Shown piece by piece: positions 46,694 to 56,368 of a stretch of 64,000 nt of DNA. Made by a program: the position numbers and the translations under genes. Under the pieces are notes generated by a model. That model did no database searches. It was not told the DNA's origin and saw only the letters and a program-made list of their open reading frames with translations. Numbering within the stretch: the stretch's first letter is position 1; each line of letters begins with the position of its first letter. Location of the stretch: contig NZ_SLZU01000005.1 in NCBI RefSeq assembly GCF_004342065.1, positions 1 through 64,000 on the forward strand, in the 5' to 3' direction. This DNA comes from Primorskyibacter sedentarius (lineage in GTDB: Bacteria > Pseudomonadota > Alphaproteobacteria > Rhodobacterales > Rhodobacteraceae).

Positions 46694-49014
46694 CGCTGGT
46701 CGATCACACACTGCCGCTGGAAGAGCAGGTCCGCCGTCAGGCCAAGATCATCGATGCGCTGATGCGGCGTGCCAACCGCCAGAAAGAGCTGGGCCTGTCG
46801 GCATACAGCGCCTTTCAGGCCGCGATAGAGCTGCGCGCGCAGATCATGGAAAAGACGCGCGATCTGGAAATCGCCGCGAACGAGCTGGAAACGGTGCGGT
46901 TTGACCGCGAAAAGACGCGCGCCAGCCTTGACCATGCGCTCGCTGCGATGGAAGGGGGGTTTGCGCTTTTCTCTGACGGAGCCATGTCCGTCTGCAATGA
47001 CCTCTTCCGCAACCTGATGCCGGATATCGCCGGGCGGATCACGACCGGCCTGACGCTGGAATCCTATTTCAGCCTTATTACCAAGAGCGAATGGCTGATC
47101 TCTACCGATCGCAAGCTGCACCGGACGATGGCACGTGTCGCGGACGCAGAGGGGGACGCTTCGGTCCTGTCGATCCTCGTGGAGCTGAAGGGAGATCGCT
47201 GGTACCAGCTGAGCAGTCAGCTTACGAATTCCAACGACGTGGTGCTGCTTCTGACCGAGATTTCCTCGATCGTGCGGCAGAACCGCATCGAAAAGGAAAG
47301 CCTGATTGACCAGCAGGCGGCCTATCTTCAGGCCGTGTTCGAACATATGTCCTCGGGCACCTGCACCTTCTCGCCGCGCGGAGAGGTCATCATGCTGAAC
47401 AGCCGGTTCCGCAGCCTGCTGGACCTGCCCTTCACCCTGCTGCAAAATGGCACGCCATTCGCGCGGCTTTTGGAATTCGCCCGTCGCCACGATGTAATGT
47501 CGCACGAGGCGCTGGACGCTCTGGAACAGTGGCAGACGCGCGCCGCCGAGGTTGGTGCCCTGCGAATTCAGGTGTCGCAGCGGTCGCAAAGGGTGCTCGA
47601 CCTTCAGGCACATCTGCTGCCCGATGGTGGCTTCGTGATCGAGCTGAAGGACGTGACATTGGAAAGCCGCGCCACCGAAACGCTGGAGCGGCGCGTGCTG
47701 GAACGCACGGCGGAACTGACCCACGCCAACGAACGCCTGACCGCACAATACGAGGAACAGGCGCGGGTCGAGGAAGAACTGCGCCTTGCCAAGGAAAGGG
47801 CCGAGGCCGCGGTTTCGTCCAAGACCCGCTTCCTTGCCGCAGCGAGCCATGATCTTCTGCAACCGATCAACGCGGCCAAATTGTTGCTGGCAAACCTGGT
47901 GGAAACCTCCGAGAACACCCAGTTTCATCCAAGCGTGACCCGGCTGGACCGCGCCTTTACCTCGACCGAACAGCTCTTGCGTTCCCTGCTGGACATATCG
48001 CGTCTGGACGGGGCCGAAACCGATGCCGTCAAGCCCTCGGAAGTCTGTCTGGCCGGACTGATGCAGGGCGTGTTCGAGGACCAGATCGCCCTGGCCGAAC
48101 AGAAGGGTGTCCGGCTGAGCGTTGTGCCGTCGCGCGCCTTCGTTCTGTCCGATCCGGTCTACCTTTTGCGGTCGTTGCAGAACCTTGTCGTCAACGCAAT
48201 CGAATACAATCGGCCGGGCGGGCGCGTCGTCGTCGGCTGCCGCAGACGGGGGGACAAGATCCTCTTGCAGGTCTGGGATGACGGGATCGGCATTTCGCGC
48301 AAGGATCAGGAGCGGATTTTCGAGGAATTCGGCCGTGCCGAGAATGCGCCGATCGGCACAGGCATGGGGCTGGGGCTGTCTGTTGTCGAACGCGCCTGTC
48401 GCCATTTGAACCACAAGCTCTGGCTGCGATCAAAGCCGCAAGCGGGGTCGATTTTCTGCATCGAAATGAAAGAGATCCATCCCACCCGCGACCTTCCGGA
48501 AGCGGAACCGCTGTCGATCATCCCGAACAATGAACGGCTGGATCTGATCGCAATGGTCATCGAAAACGACGAAGACGTTTTGTTTGCCACGACGGAAATG
48601 CTCCAGATGTGGGGGGCGGATGTTCTGCCGGTGCGTTCTACCGAAGAAGCGCTTCGCGATGTGCGCGACATGGGCATGCCGCCGGACATCATATTGGCGG
48701 ATTACCAGCTGGACGGCGACGATACCGGCGTGCGGGCCATCGAGGAAATTCGCGCGCTTTCAAAGGTCCGGGTGCCAGCCATCGTGATCACCGCCAATCG
48801 CAGCGACATGCTGATGGAAACCGGCCGCGAGGTCGGGTTTTCGGTCATGACGAAGCCGGTGCAGGTGTCGCGGTTGCGCCCTCTCATCGAATGGAAGGTG
48901 CGCTGGCAATCACCGCATACGGAATTCGAGGCGCCGACCCCACGGGATCTACCGACAAAGGTCGGCAATGACAGTCCTGATGCACCGGCGCATTCTGCAC
49001 GAGGGAGGACATGA
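46690..49014 (+). CDS. Hybrid histidine kinase with PAS-like sensors and receiver (FlhS/AfdS/NahK-like)
   Basis: The 774-residue soluble protein has an N-terminal coiled coil (about 10-75), then two PAS-like regions (about 80-205 and 210-330) and a coiled linker. HisKA has phosphoacceptor His387 (AAASHDLLQPINAA). The HATPase domain has NLVVNAIEYN, DDGIGIS and GMGLGLSVV. A C-terminal receiver has Asp671 (ILADYQLDGDD). The start is TTG, overlapping the FIST stop, with AGGAGG eight bases before it. No membrane segment is seen, so the signal is probably delivered by the FIST protein. It should phosphorylate the LuxR regulator of the operon. Confidence 0.88.
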   Translation: MTLVDHTLPLEEQVRRQAKIIDALMRRANRQKELGLSAYSAFQAAIELRAQIMEKTRDLEIAANELETVRFDREKTRASLDHALAAMEGGFALFSDGAMSVCNDLFRNLMPDIAGRITTGLTLESYFSLITKSEWLISTDRKLHRTMARVADAEGDASVLSILVELKGDRWYQLSSQLTNSNDVVLLLTEISSIVRQNRIEKESLIDQQAAYLQAVFEHMSSGTCTFSPRGEVIMLNSRFRSLLDLPFTLLQNGTPFARLLEFARRHDVMSHEALDALEQWQTRAAEVGALRIQVSQRSQRVLDLQAHLLPDGGFVIELKDVTLESRATETLERRVLERTAELTHANERLTAQYEEQARVEEELRLAKERAEAAVSSKTRFLAAASHDLLQPINAAKLLLANLVETSENTQFHPSVTRLDRAFTSTEQLLRSLLDISRLDGAETDAVKPSEVCLAGLMQGVFEDQIALAEQKGVRLSVVPSRAFVLSDPVYLLRSLQNLVVNAIEYNRPGGRVVVGCRRRGDKILLQVWDDGIGISRKDQERIFEEFGRAENAPIGTGMGLGLSVVERACRHLNHKLWLRSKPQAGSIFCIEMKEIHPTRDLPEAEPLSIIPNNERLDLIAMVIENDEDVLFATTEMLQMWGADVLPVRSTEEALRDVRDMGMPPDIILADYQLDGDDTGVRAIEEIRALSKVRVPAIVITANRSDMLMETGREVGFSVMTKPVQVSRLRPLIEWKVRWQSPHTEFEAPTPRDLPTKVGNDSPDAPAHSARGRT

Positions 49015-49015
49015 C

Positions 49016-49669
49016 ATGATCAGAATACTGGCACTGGTTGCTGCCATGGGCGTTTTTCCCATGTCGGCAGATGCAACGAGTTTGGACGGGCAAGGCACCT
49101 ATGACCTCTTGTTCCGGACGGGCACTCTGGACGAGATCGACCGGGGGACCGCACTTGTCTATGAACGCGAGACATCGAACACGCTGCTGCCCGCGGCAGA
49201 GGCCCGCGACAATGGCGAAATCGCTCTGGCCTTTGATAAGGCGCAGGAAGAACTGGCCGTTCTCGAATTCCGGCAAGGTGACAAGCATCGTGGGCTGGGG
49301 CGGTTCCCGGCCAGCGTTGGCAACCCGATGATCATGTATTTCTACGAAACCGTCATACGCGACATGGCAGAGGCCGCCGGGGGCAGCCCCTTCTACATTC
49401 GCAATCGCGTGAAAGAGGCCCTTGTAACACCCAGCGAAGCGGTCGAAGGCGAGGCCATGGTTGATGGGCACAAGATCGCGACGCAGACCATCGTTTTGCG
49501 CCCCTTTGAAGGCGATCCCAACCGCGACAGGATGCAGGGCTTCGGTGATCTGGAAATGCGCGTGGTCATGTCCGATGACGTTCCGGGCTGGTATCTGGCA
49601 TTCACGGCCGAGGCTGCGGATGTCTACAGCACGAACCTTCAATTCAGCCGTCAGGAGCCCGGACAATGA
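49016..49669 (+). CDS. Hypothetical periplasmic protein in the regulator operon
   Basis: The 217-residue product has a signal peptide (MIRILALVAAMGVFPMSADA) and a mature, mostly beta-predicted domain (YDLLFRTGTLDEIDRGTALVYERE, LVTPSEAVEGEAMVDGHKIAT). No catalytic motif is recognised. The start at 49016 is preceded by GGGAGGAC; a nearby ATG (49011) overlaps the kinase stop. It is co-transcribed with the sensor genes and overlaps the next small gene by ATGA. By context it may take part in the quinoprotein alcohol dehydrogenase system. Confidence 0.65.
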   Translation: MIRILALVAAMGVFPMSADATSLDGQGTYDLLFRTGTLDEIDRGTALVYERETSNTLLPAAEARDNGEIALAFDKAQEELAVLEFRQGDKHRGLGRFPASVGNPMIMYFYETVIRDMAEAAGGSPFYIRNRVKEALVTPSEAVEGEAMVDGHKIATQTIVLRPFEGDPNRDRMQGFGDLEMRVVMSDDVPGWYLAFTAEAADVYSTNLQFSRQEPGQ

Positions 49670-50016
49670 GGCGCTGGCTGCCCCTGTCACTTTGTCTTCT
49701 GGCAGGCGCGGCGGGTGCGCAGAACCTTGCAGAGCGGCTGAACGATTACCCGACATTTGCGCGGGCCGATTATGTTTTCGCCTGCATGGCCACCAACGGG
49801 CAAAGCCGGGAGGTCATGCAAAGATGTGCCTGCTCGATCGACGAGATCGCCAAGATCCTGCCCTTCGAGGCCTATGAAAAGGCTGAAACCGTTCTGTCCA
49901 TGCAGCGGGTCGGGGGAGAACGCATGGCGGTGTTCAACAGTGCCGCCGCCGCATCCGGTCTGGTCGCGGATCTGCGCAGGGCACAGGCCGAGGCCGAGAT
50001 CATCTGTTTCCGTTGA
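49666..50016 (+). CDS. Small periplasmic four-cysteine hypothetical protein
   Basis: The 116-residue product has a signal peptide (MRRWLPLSLCLLAGAAGA). The mature helical domain carries three cysteines after the leader (in FACMATNGQ, RCACSIDEI and EIICFR). The CAC pair and terminal Cys suggest disulfides or metal/heme handling without a CxxCH motif. Coupled by ATGA to the preceding gene, it ends six bases from the convergent CxxxCW gene. It resembles unnamed proteins found beside PQQ dehydrogenases; the role is unknown. Confidence 0.65.
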   Translation: MRRWLPLSLCLLAGAAGAQNLAERLNDYPTFARADYVFACMATNGQSREVMQRCACSIDEIAKILPFEAYEKAETVLSMQRVGGERMAVFNSAAAASGLVADLRRAQAEAEIICFR

Positions 50017-50022
50017 GATGCG

Positions 50023-50571
50023 TCAGCGGGGTTGCGGCTCCAGCGGTTTGATCACCTCCAGCGGAAGATCCTCGAACTGCCAGCCATCTGTGCCGTCGGG
50101 AAACCAGTAGACATTGGAATACCCCCATTCCAGCGCGCGTTTCGCGGCGTTCCAGCTCATCCAGCAGTCCTGAAGACAAAAGAAGACGACGGCGTGATCC
50201 GTGTCGCCCCCTGTCACAAGATCCAGTCCCCGCTGAAAATAGGCAATCGTCGGTTCGGCGATCCGGCCGTAGCCGACATTTGGCAACCAAAGCGCACCGG
50301 GGACCGACTGCCGGGGCTTGTCGCGCCAGATGGTGCCTTCGGGCAGGTTCTCTGGCTTGGGGGCTTGAGGCAGAACATCGACAAAAGCGGCCTCTCCGGC
50401 CTGCCAAAGCCGGTGCGCCGTGGTCGTATCAAGGACGGTGGCGCCTTGTAACGTGTCGGGCACCGGGCCGCGATAGGCGTCCATTTGGTACTCGGCAGGT
50501 TCCGGCACGTCCTGGGCAAGTGCAGCAAGCGGCAACACCGATACAAAGATCAGTGCCGCCAGTCTTTTCAT
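50023..50571 (-). CDS. Rhodanese-like PQQ-dependent-catabolism-associated CxxxCW protein
   Basis: The 182-residue periplasmic protein has a signal peptide (to about residue 20). Its rhodanese-type fold ends in FCLQDCWMSWNAAKR (Cys132, Cys136, Trp137), which replaces the normal rhodanese active loop. This family occurs with PQQ alcohol dehydrogenases in 'quinoprotein relay' neighbourhoods. The cysteine pair suggests thiol or sulfur chemistry, or disulfide relay. It overlaps the xoxJ stop by ATGA, making it a member of the xox operon. Its biochemical function is not established. Confidence 0.85.
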   Translation of the reverse strand: MKRLAALIFVSVLPLAALAQDVPEPAEYQMDAYRGPVPDTLQGATVLDTTTAHRLWQAGEAAFVDVLPQAPKPENLPEGTIWRDKPRQSVPGALWLPNVGYGRIAEPTIAYFQRGLDLVTGGDTDHAVVFFCLQDCWMSWNAAKRALEWGYSNVYWFPDGTDGWQFEDLPLEVIKPLEPQPR

Positions 50572-51437
50572 TGCGAGACGTCCATCAACCCGTCGCCCAT
50601 GTCGGTGACAAGGGGTACTCCGGCCTCGCTCAACAGGGTGTTGATCTCTCCCTGATATCGGCGGATCAGCGAATTCAACTTCCGCTCCCAGACCTTCTCG
50701 CCCCGCCTGACGCCCATGGTGATCCGGTAGAACAGGCGTGGCGGCAAGGTTTCCCTGATCAGCGGAATGACGGTGAGGTCGGGGTAATCTGTCTTCACGA
50801 GCGGCCCCCCGATCGGACCCCAGAGTATCGCGGCCTCAATCTCTCCGGCTTCGAGGTCATTGAGCATGTCCAGCGCCGGGCTTTCGACCCTGCGATCCAC
50901 GAACAGGTTGTAAGGTTTTGCCTTTCCGATCAGCCCGTTGCGCGCCATATGTGTCGCGGGCGGGCTGCCCGCGATGATACCGATCCGGGCGCCCTTCAGG
51001 CGCGCATCCGACAGGCTTTCAACTTCCGCCAAACCTGACCCACGGGGAACGATCAACGTGTAGACAGAGGTAAAGTAGTGGTTGGTGTTCTGAACCAGCT
51101 CATGGCCCTGGGCATAGGCCATGATGACGTCGCATTTCTTGACATTCAGGGTCTGGCGGACAAAACCGGTGGCCTGTGGAAACCAGGTGTATTGCACCGG
51201 CAGATCCAGCTTGCCCGCGATCAGCTCCGCCAGCTTGTTTTCATATCCCGTGCCCTCCTTGGTGGACATCGGGTAATTGCCGGGATCGGCACAGACGCGA
51301 AATGCGGTTTTCGACACCAGATCCGAGGTTTGCGCCTGCGCCACGCCAGCGCTCAGGCTGACAAGAACCGCACAAGCCGTTGTCAGACCCCGGATCGGGT
51401 CAGCCCATGCAGGCATCTTCCATTTCTCGGATGACAT
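50568..51437 (-). CDS. xoxJ: XoxJ/MxaJ-type periplasmic binding protein
   Basis: This 289-residue protein has a signal peptide ending near SLSAGVAQAQ. A solute-binding-protein fold follows (AFRVCADPGNYPMSTKEGTGYENKLAELI, KKCDVIMAYAQGHE, YTLIVPRGSG, EAAILWGPIGG). It matches the quinoprotein-dehydrogenase-associated MoxJ/XoxJ family, thought to help activate the lanthanide-dependent methanol dehydrogenase. It overlaps the end of xoxG, so the three genes xoxG-xoxJ-CxxxCW are transcribed together with xoxF. ATG 51437 has GAGG nine bases upstream; ATG 51416 is an equally reasonable start. Confidence 0.88.
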   Translation of the reverse strand: MSSEKWKMPAWADPIRGLTTACAVLVSLSAGVAQAQTSDLVSKTAFRVCADPGNYPMSTKEGTGYENKLAELIAGKLDLPVQYTWFPQATGFVRQTLNVKKCDVIMAYAQGHELVQNTNHYFTSVYTLIVPRGSGLAEVESLSDARLKGARIGIIAGSPPATHMARNGLIGKAKPYNLFVDRRVESPALDMLNDLEAGEIEAAILWGPIGGPLVKTDYPDLTVIPLIRETLPPRLFYRITMGVRRGEKVWERKLNSLIRRYQGEINTLLSEAGVPLVTDMGDGLMDVSQ

Positions 51438-51936
51438 CGGTCTTGGCCTCTTTCTTGCCCGGTCTGCCACGGGGGACTGCTTCCATGCCGCGCGCCTTGA
51501 GGTACACGTAAATGTCGTTGAGATAGCACATGACGTTCGGGTTATCCCCGAAATGCGGCATGACGGAATTGCCGTTTTGGCGACCATTCACCACGACGTC
51601 GTAAAAATCGTAGTAATCCATATGCACGGCGGAATTCTTGATCTTCGGCGCATAGGTGGACCCTTCGCCATCCGGACCGTGGCAGACATGGCATTCCGAA
51701 TGGTAGCGGCGGAAGCCGGAAAAGGTCGGCCAGTCGACCGTGCCATCCTCGGCGACATTGTATGTGGGGATGTCATCTTCGGTGAAATACATACCACCAT
51801 CTTCGTAGGAGACGACGACGTCATCCTGAAATTGTTCGGGCTTCACCGGCTGGTCGCTCCAGCTTTGAGCGGCGGCGGCGAAGGGCAGCCCTGTCGACAG
51901 GGCAAGGGTAACGAGTAAATGGGATGCGGAGCGCAT
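51400..51936 (-). CDS. xoxG: Cytochrome cL-type electron acceptor of XoxF
   Basis: The 178-residue protein has a signal peptide (to about 23) and a single heme motif CHVCH (Cys82, Cys85, His86) after a long N-terminal extension rich in acidic residues. This is characteristic of methanol-metabolism cytochromes (cytochrome cL/XoxG). Two further cysteines (CYLND and the C-terminal DACMG) may form a disulfide. It takes electrons from XoxF. It is encoded 86 bases downstream of xoxF and upstream of xoxJ. Confidence 0.9.
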   Translation of the reverse strand: MRSASHLLVTLALSTGLPFAAAAQSWSDQPVKPEQFQDDVVVSYEDGGMYFTEDDIPTYNVAEDGTVDWPTFSGFRRYHSECHVCHGPDGEGSTYAPKIKNSAVHMDYYDFYDVVVNGRQNGNSVMPHFGDNPNVMCYLNDIYVYLKARGMEAVPRGRPGKKEAKTDVIREMEDACMG

Positions 51937-52022
51937 GATGGGCGTTCACCTTTTGGGAAGTCGTGTACGTAAGGCCCCGACGCGCAAGAAGGGGCGCGTC
52001 GGGGCCAGTGTCATGGCCTGCT

Positions 52023-53825
52023 TCAGTTCGGCAGGGCAAACACTGTCAGCTGACCGCCAAGTGCGGTGTAGTCGCTGAGCGCCGCATAGCCGCCAACAGC
52101 GCCAAGACCGTCATTGGGGTTGGTCAGGCCGGCCGCAAGACCGATCCCGGCCCAGCCACCAACACCCGACAGGATGCCGACATACTGCTTGCCATCGCGT
52201 TCATAGGTCATCACGTTGCCGATGATGCCCGACGGGGTCTTGAACTTGTAAAGCTCTTCACCCGTTTCGGCATGCACGGCCTTCAGATAGCCTTCGAGCG
52301 TGCCGTAGAACACCACGTCACCGGCGGTTGCCAGCGCACCTGACCAGACAGAGAACTGTTCCGGCAGCGACCACTTGATTTCGCCAGCGACGTTGTCCCA
52401 GGCGATGAAGTTGCCCATGCCACCATGGCTGTCAGGCGCCGGATACATTGCCAGCGTCGCGCCGACATAGGGCTGACCTGCGGTGTAGGACACGCGGAAG
52501 GGCTCGTAATCCATGCAGACGTGGTTTGTCGGCACGTAGAAGAGCTCGGTGTCCGGGCTGTAGGCCGCGGGCTGCTGGTCTTTCGACCCAAGTGCCGCCG
52601 GGCAGATCCCGGTCGAGTTCACGTCTTCGCCGTTCTGCTCGGTCGAGTATTGCGCCACCACTGCGGGACGACCGTAGGTTTCGCTTTCCGGGTCCATGTC
52701 GACGCCGGTGGTCCAGTTCACTGCCGGGTCAAACTTCTCGGCAACCAGCAATTCGCCGGATACACGATCCAGGGTGTAGCCCAGGCCGTTACGGTCGAAA
52801 TGGGTCAGAAGCTTGCGTGCCTCGCCATCAATTTCCTGCTCCGTGAGGATCATTTCATTGATGCCGTCATAGTCCCATTCGTCATGCGGGGTCATCTGGT
52901 AGAACCATTTGGCCACGCCGGTATCAATGTCGCGGGCCATGATGGTCATGGACCAGCGATTGTCGCCCGGGCGCTGTGCCGGGTTCCAGGTCGACGGGTT
53001 CCCGGTGCCGTAATACATCAGGTTTTCGTCAAGATCCGCCGAATACCAGCCCCAGGTGGTGCCGCCACCGATCATCCACTGGTCACCTTCCCAGGTGTTG
53101 GTGCCGGAATCCGCACCGACTGGCTCGCCCAGATGGGTGGTGTTTTCCGGGTCCACGAGGATATCCTCGTCCGGCCCCATGGAATAGGCACGCCATGCCA
53201 GCGATCCATCCGCCATGTTATAGGCGGTGACAGAGCCGCGCACGCCGAATTCACCGCCCGAGATACCGACGATCACCTTGTCTTTGACCGGAAGAACGGT
53301 CGCAGTGTTGGTCTCACCGATCGAAGCGTCACCGTTCTGAACCTCCCAGACGACTTCGCCGCTATTGGCATCCAGTGCGACGACCTTGGTGTCGGCCTGA
53401 TGGAGGAAGATCTTGCCATCGGCATAGGCGACACCACGGTTAACGGTGTCACAGCACATGACCGGAATAACATCCGGGTTCTGCTTGGGCTCATACTTCC
53501 ACAGGATGCGTCCATCATCGGACAGATCAAGCGCATAAACGATGTTGGGGAAGGGCGTGTGCACATACATCGTGTCACCCACCACCAGCGGCGAGCCTTC
53601 GTGGCCGCGCAGCACACCGGTCGAGAACGTCCAGGCGACCTGAAGATCGCCGACATTTTCGGCGTTGATCTGGTCAAGTTTGGAATAACGCTGGTTCTTG
53701 TAATCCCCGGTCTGGATCGCCCATTGCGTCGGGTCGTCCATCAGGGTCACGAGGTCGTCGTTCGCGTAGGCCATCGTGCCTGCGCATAACGCGATCCCGG
53801 AAGTCAGAAGCATCAGTCTTTTCAT
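52023..53825 (-). CDS. xoxF: Lanthanide-dependent PQQ methanol dehydrogenase
   Basis: The 600-residue periplasmic quinoprotein has a signal peptide ([21 protein letters not shown]) and an eight-bladed propeller with W-motifs. It has the vicinal disulfide Cys124-Cys125 ([11 protein letters not shown]) and the active-site block [12 protein letters not shown], with Asp318 as catalytic base. Asp320, two residues later, is the extra aspartate that marks lanthanide-binding XoxF; calcium-type MxaF has alanine there. It oxidises methanol to formaldehyde (or further) with PQQ and passes electrons to the adjacent cytochromes. GGGAGAG stands before ATG 53825; a longer upstream frame is spurious. No mxaFI genes are in the window, so this is the sole methanol dehydrogenase seen. 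Confidence 0.97.
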   Translation of the reverse strand: MKRLMLLTSGIALCAGTMAYANDDLVTLMDDPTQWAIQTGDYKNQRYSKLDQINAENVGDLQVAWTFSTGVLRGHEGSPLVVGDTMYVHTPFPNIVYALDLSDDGRILWKYEPKQNPDVIPVMCCDTVNRGVAYADGKIFLHQADTKVVALDANSGEVVWEVQNGDASIGETNTATVLPVKDKVIVGISGGEFGVRGSVTAYNMADGSLAWRAYSMGPDEDILVDPENTTHLGEPVGADSGTNTWEGDQWMIGGGTTWGWYSADLDENLMYYGTGNPSTWNPAQRPGDNRWSMTIMARDIDTGVAKWFYQMTPHDEWDYDGINEMILTEQEIDGEARKLLTHFDRNGLGYTLDRVSGELLVAEKFDPAVNWTTGVDMDPESETYGRPAVVAQYSTEQNGEDVNSTGICPAALGSKDQQPAAYSPDTELFYVPTNHVCMDYEPFRVSYTAGQPYVGATLAMYPAPDSHGGMGNFIAWDNVAGEIKWSLPEQFSVWSGALATAGDVVFYGTLEGYLKAVHAETGEELYKFKTPSGIIGNVMTYERDGKQYVGILSGVGGWAGIGLAAGLTNPNDGLGAVGGYAALSDYTALGGQLTVFALPN

Positions 53826-53955
53826 AGCTCTCTCCCTTTGGCGCAGCTGTTTGTGCCGCAAATTGCGCAGCCCCGTCGGTGTGACGGGCTGCGGGTTGTT
53901 GCCGGACCGGCTGGTCCTCTCCTCCCTTCCGATCCGGCAGATCCCGTGTCTCGCG

Positions 53956-54348
53956 CTATTCCGAGAATGTCGCGAGATAGGCGATGACGTCGGCCCGGTC
54001 GTCTTCTTTGCGCAGGCCGGCAAAGGACATCTTGGTGCCCTTGGCATAGTCTCTGGGTTTTTCGAGGAAGGCCGCAAGTTCGGCCGCATCCCAGACTTTG
54101 CCCTCGGCACCCATGTCCTTGAGCGCGTCGGAATAGCTGAATTCCTCAACTTCTGCGATCTGGCGGCCGACAATACCGTTCAGCATGGGGCCGACCCGGT
54201 TCTTGGCGTCGTCGCCAACGGCATGGCAGGCTTTGCATTTGCGAAACACTTTTTCACCTTTGGCGACATCGCCTTCGCCGCCATGGGAGTCTGCAAATGC
54301 CATGGCCGGAGCCATGCAGATAGCCAGGATGCCGATGATTTTCTTCAT
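53956..54348 (-). CDS. Small c-type cytochrome (cytochrome c550/c2-like)
   Basis: The 130-residue protein has a signal peptide (to about Ala19) and one class I heme site CKACH (Cys38, Cys41, His42). The distal methionine lies in GTKMSFAGL and there is a C-terminal helix. In methylotrophic relatives a similar soluble cytochrome carries electrons from cytochrome cL to the terminal oxidase. It is placed just upstream of xoxF (130-base gap) and downstream of fghA, inside the same strand-consistent C1 block. Confidence 0.9.
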   Translation of the reverse strand: MKKIIGILAICMAPAMAFADSHGGEGDVAKGEKVFRKCKACHAVGDDAKNRVGPMLNGIVGRQIAEVEEFSYSDALKDMGAEGKVWDAAELAAFLEKPRDYAKGTKMSFAGLRKEDDRADVIAYLATFSE

Positions 54349-54364
54349 ATATTCAGGTCTCCAT

Positions 54365-55195
54365 TCAGTTCAGACGCTCCGCATGCCACGCGACATGGTC
54401 GCCTGCGAAAGTATTCACAAAATAATAGGAATGATCATAGCCCCTCTGGATGCGAACTGTGCCCGGAAGGCGGCATTTGGCCATTGTTTTTGCAAGGGCT
54501 TCGGGACGAAGCAGGTCCAGAAACTGGTCACTGGCCCCCTGATCGACAAGGATATCGCTTTTCCAGCCATGTTCTTCCAGCAGCAGCGTGCTGTCATAGT
54601 CGGACCACTCGGTTTCGTCATCGCCCAGATAGGCGCTCAGTTGTTTGCGCCCCCAGTCGGACTGGGTGGGATTGGCGATCGGGGCAAAGGCCGACAGCGA
54701 GTCGAACAGATCCGGATTGCGCACCGCCATGATGATCGCCCCGTGCCCGCCCATCGAATGCCCGGTGATGCCGTGACGGTCGAGCAGCGGCAGGTTTTCG
54801 AGCACGGCGCCGCGCAGTTCGTTGACCACGTAATCATACATCCGGAAATGCGACCGCCACGGGTCTCGGGTCGCATTGACGTAGAATCCCGCGCCCTGTC
54901 CCAGGTCATAGGCCTCGTCATCCGCCACACCAGTGCCGCGCGGGGATGTATCGGGATAGATGACCGCCAGCCCGTGACGGGAGGCATGCTCTTGCAAACC
55001 TGCCTTGGTCATCGCGTTTTCATGCGTGCATGTCAGACCCGACAGGTACCACAAGACCGGAACCGGCCCGTCCTCGGCCTGTGGCGGCAGATAGGCGGCG
55101 AAGGTCATGTCGCAGCCGCAGCTGTTCGACGGATGCCGAAAGACCTTCTGCGAGCCCCCGAAACTGCGGTTTTCCGATAGCAGCTCGAACGACAT
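54365..55195 (-). CDS. fghA: S-formylglutathione hydrolase
   Basis: This 276-residue alpha/beta hydrolase is of the esterase D family. The nucleophile elbow is GHSMGGHGA, with EDGPVPVLWYLSGLTCTHEN (oxyanion region) and catalytic His in RGYDHSYYFVNTF. It hydrolyses S-formylglutathione to formate and glutathione, the last step of glutathione-dependent formaldehyde oxidation. It starts three bases after the dehydrogenase stop, using GGAG inside that gene's end, so the two are co-translated. Confidence 0.95.
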   Translation of the reverse strand: MSFELLSENRSFGGSQKVFRHPSNSCGCDMTFAAYLPPQAEDGPVPVLWYLSGLTCTHENAMTKAGLQEHASRHGLAVIYPDTSPRGTGVADDEAYDLGQGAGFYVNATRDPWRSHFRMYDYVVNELRGAVLENLPLLDRHGITGHSMGGHGAIIMAVRNPDLFDSLSAFAPIANPTQSDWGRKQLSAYLGDDETEWSDYDSTLLLEEHGWKSDILVDQGASDQFLDLLRPEALAKTMAKCRLPGTVRIQRGYDHSYYFVNTFAGDHVAWHAERLN

Positions 55196-55197
55196 TT

Positions 55198-56310
55198 CTA
55201 GAACTCCACGACGGCGCGGATCGACTTGCCTTCATGCATCAGGTCAAAGCCGTGGTTGATCTCGTCAAGTGTCAGCTTGTGGGTGATCATCGGGTCGATC
55301 TCGATCTTGCCGCTCATGTACCAGTCGACGATCTTTGGCACGTCGGTGCGGCCCTTTGCGCCGCCAAAGGCGGTTCCGCGCCAGACACGGCCTGTCACCA
55401 GCTGGAAGGGGCGGGTGCTGATCTCTGCCCCGGCAGGCGCCACCCCGATGATGATCGACTCTCCCCAACCCTTGTGGGCACATTCCAAAGCCGTCCGCAT
55501 GACGTTGACATTGCCCGTCGCGTCAAAGGTGTAATCTGCGCCTCCCTTGGTCAGTTCGACCAGATGCGCAACGATATCGCCGTCAACTTTGGATGGGTTC
55601 ACAAAATCGGTCAGCCCGAAATGGCGCGCCATCTTTTCCTTGTCGTCGTTCAGATCAACCCCGACGATCTGATCGCATCCGGCGAGCCGAAGACCCTGAA
55701 TGACGTTGAGTCCGATGCCCCCAAGGCCGAACACCACGCAGCGCGATCCGATCTCTACCTTGGCGGTGTTGATGACCGCGCCGATCCCGGTGGTGACGCC
55801 GCAGCCGATGTAGCAGACCTTGTCAAACGGGGCGTCCTTGCGGATCTTGGCAAGGGCAATTTCCGGCACGACCGTGTGGTTGGCAAAGGTCGAGCACCCC
55901 ATGTAGTGATGGATCGGCGTCCCATCCAGCATGCGAAACCGGGTTGTTCCGTCGGGCAAGAGCCCCTGTCCCTGTGTCGCACGGACTTTCTGGCAAAGGT
56001 TCGTCTTAGGGTTGAGACAATATTCGCATTCGCGGCATTCCGGAGTGTAGAGCGGGATGACATGGTCACCGACCTCCAGCGTGGTGACGCCTTCGCCCAC
56101 TTCCATGACGACTCCAGCGCCTTCATGGCCCAGGATCGCCGGGAAAATCCCTTCGGGATCGTCGCCCGAACGGGTGAATTCGTCAGTGTGGCACAGACCG
56201 GTTGCCTTGATCTCGACCAAGACCTCTCCGGCCTTGGGGCCGTCCAGTTCGACTTCCATGATTTCAAGCGGTTTGCCCGCTTCGACTGCGACGGCAGCTC
56301 TTGTGCGCAT
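55198..56310 (-). CDS. adhI: S-(hydroxymethyl)glutathione dehydrogenase (class III alcohol dehydrogenase)
   Basis: This 370-residue zinc alcohol dehydrogenase has [17 protein letters not shown] (catalytic-zinc Cys), GHEGAGVV, the four structural-zinc cysteines in [15 protein letters not shown], and the NAD-binding [12 protein letters not shown]. The class III hallmarks for glutathione adducts are kept. It oxidises S-hydroxymethylglutathione to S-formylglutathione with NAD. A strong GGGAGGACATG region precedes the ATG. It heads the minus-strand block adhI-fghA, followed by the cytochrome and xoxF. A palindrome 59 bases upstream may be its operator. Confidence 0.96.
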   Translation of the reverse strand: MRTRAAVAVEAGKPLEIMEVELDGPKAGEVLVEIKATGLCHTDEFTRSGDDPEGIFPAILGHEGAGVVMEVGEGVTTLEVGDHVIPLYTPECRECEYCLNPKTNLCQKVRATQGQGLLPDGTTRFRMLDGTPIHHYMGCSTFANHTVVPEIALAKIRKDAPFDKVCYIGCGVTTGIGAVINTAKVEIGSRCVVFGLGGIGLNVIQGLRLAGCDQIVGVDLNDDKEKMARHFGLTDFVNPSKVDGDIVAHLVELTKGGADYTFDATGNVNVMRTALECAHKGWGESIIIGVAPAGAEISTRPFQLVTGRVWRGTAFGGAKGRTDVPKIVDWYMSGKIEIDPMITHKLTLDEINHGFDLMHEGKSIRAVVEF

Positions 56311-56368
56311 AGGTCATGTCCTCCCTGATACGCGGGGTGTAGTGGCGTATCCTTGCGCAAGAGTATCG

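Noticed and set aside
46606-48414. 602-codon minus-strand open frame opposite the hybrid kinase
   Set aside because: The plus strand shows complete kinase motifs; the antisense product has no recognisable feature.
52425-53789. 454-codon plus-strand open frame opposite xoxF
   Set aside because: It is an antisense shadow of a highly conserved quinoprotein.
52023-53825. Calcium-type methanol dehydrogenase MxaF
   Set aside because: The active site reads DYD (Asp318, Asp320) and not the DYA of MxaF, no MxaI small subunit is present, and the operon has XoxG and XoxJ.
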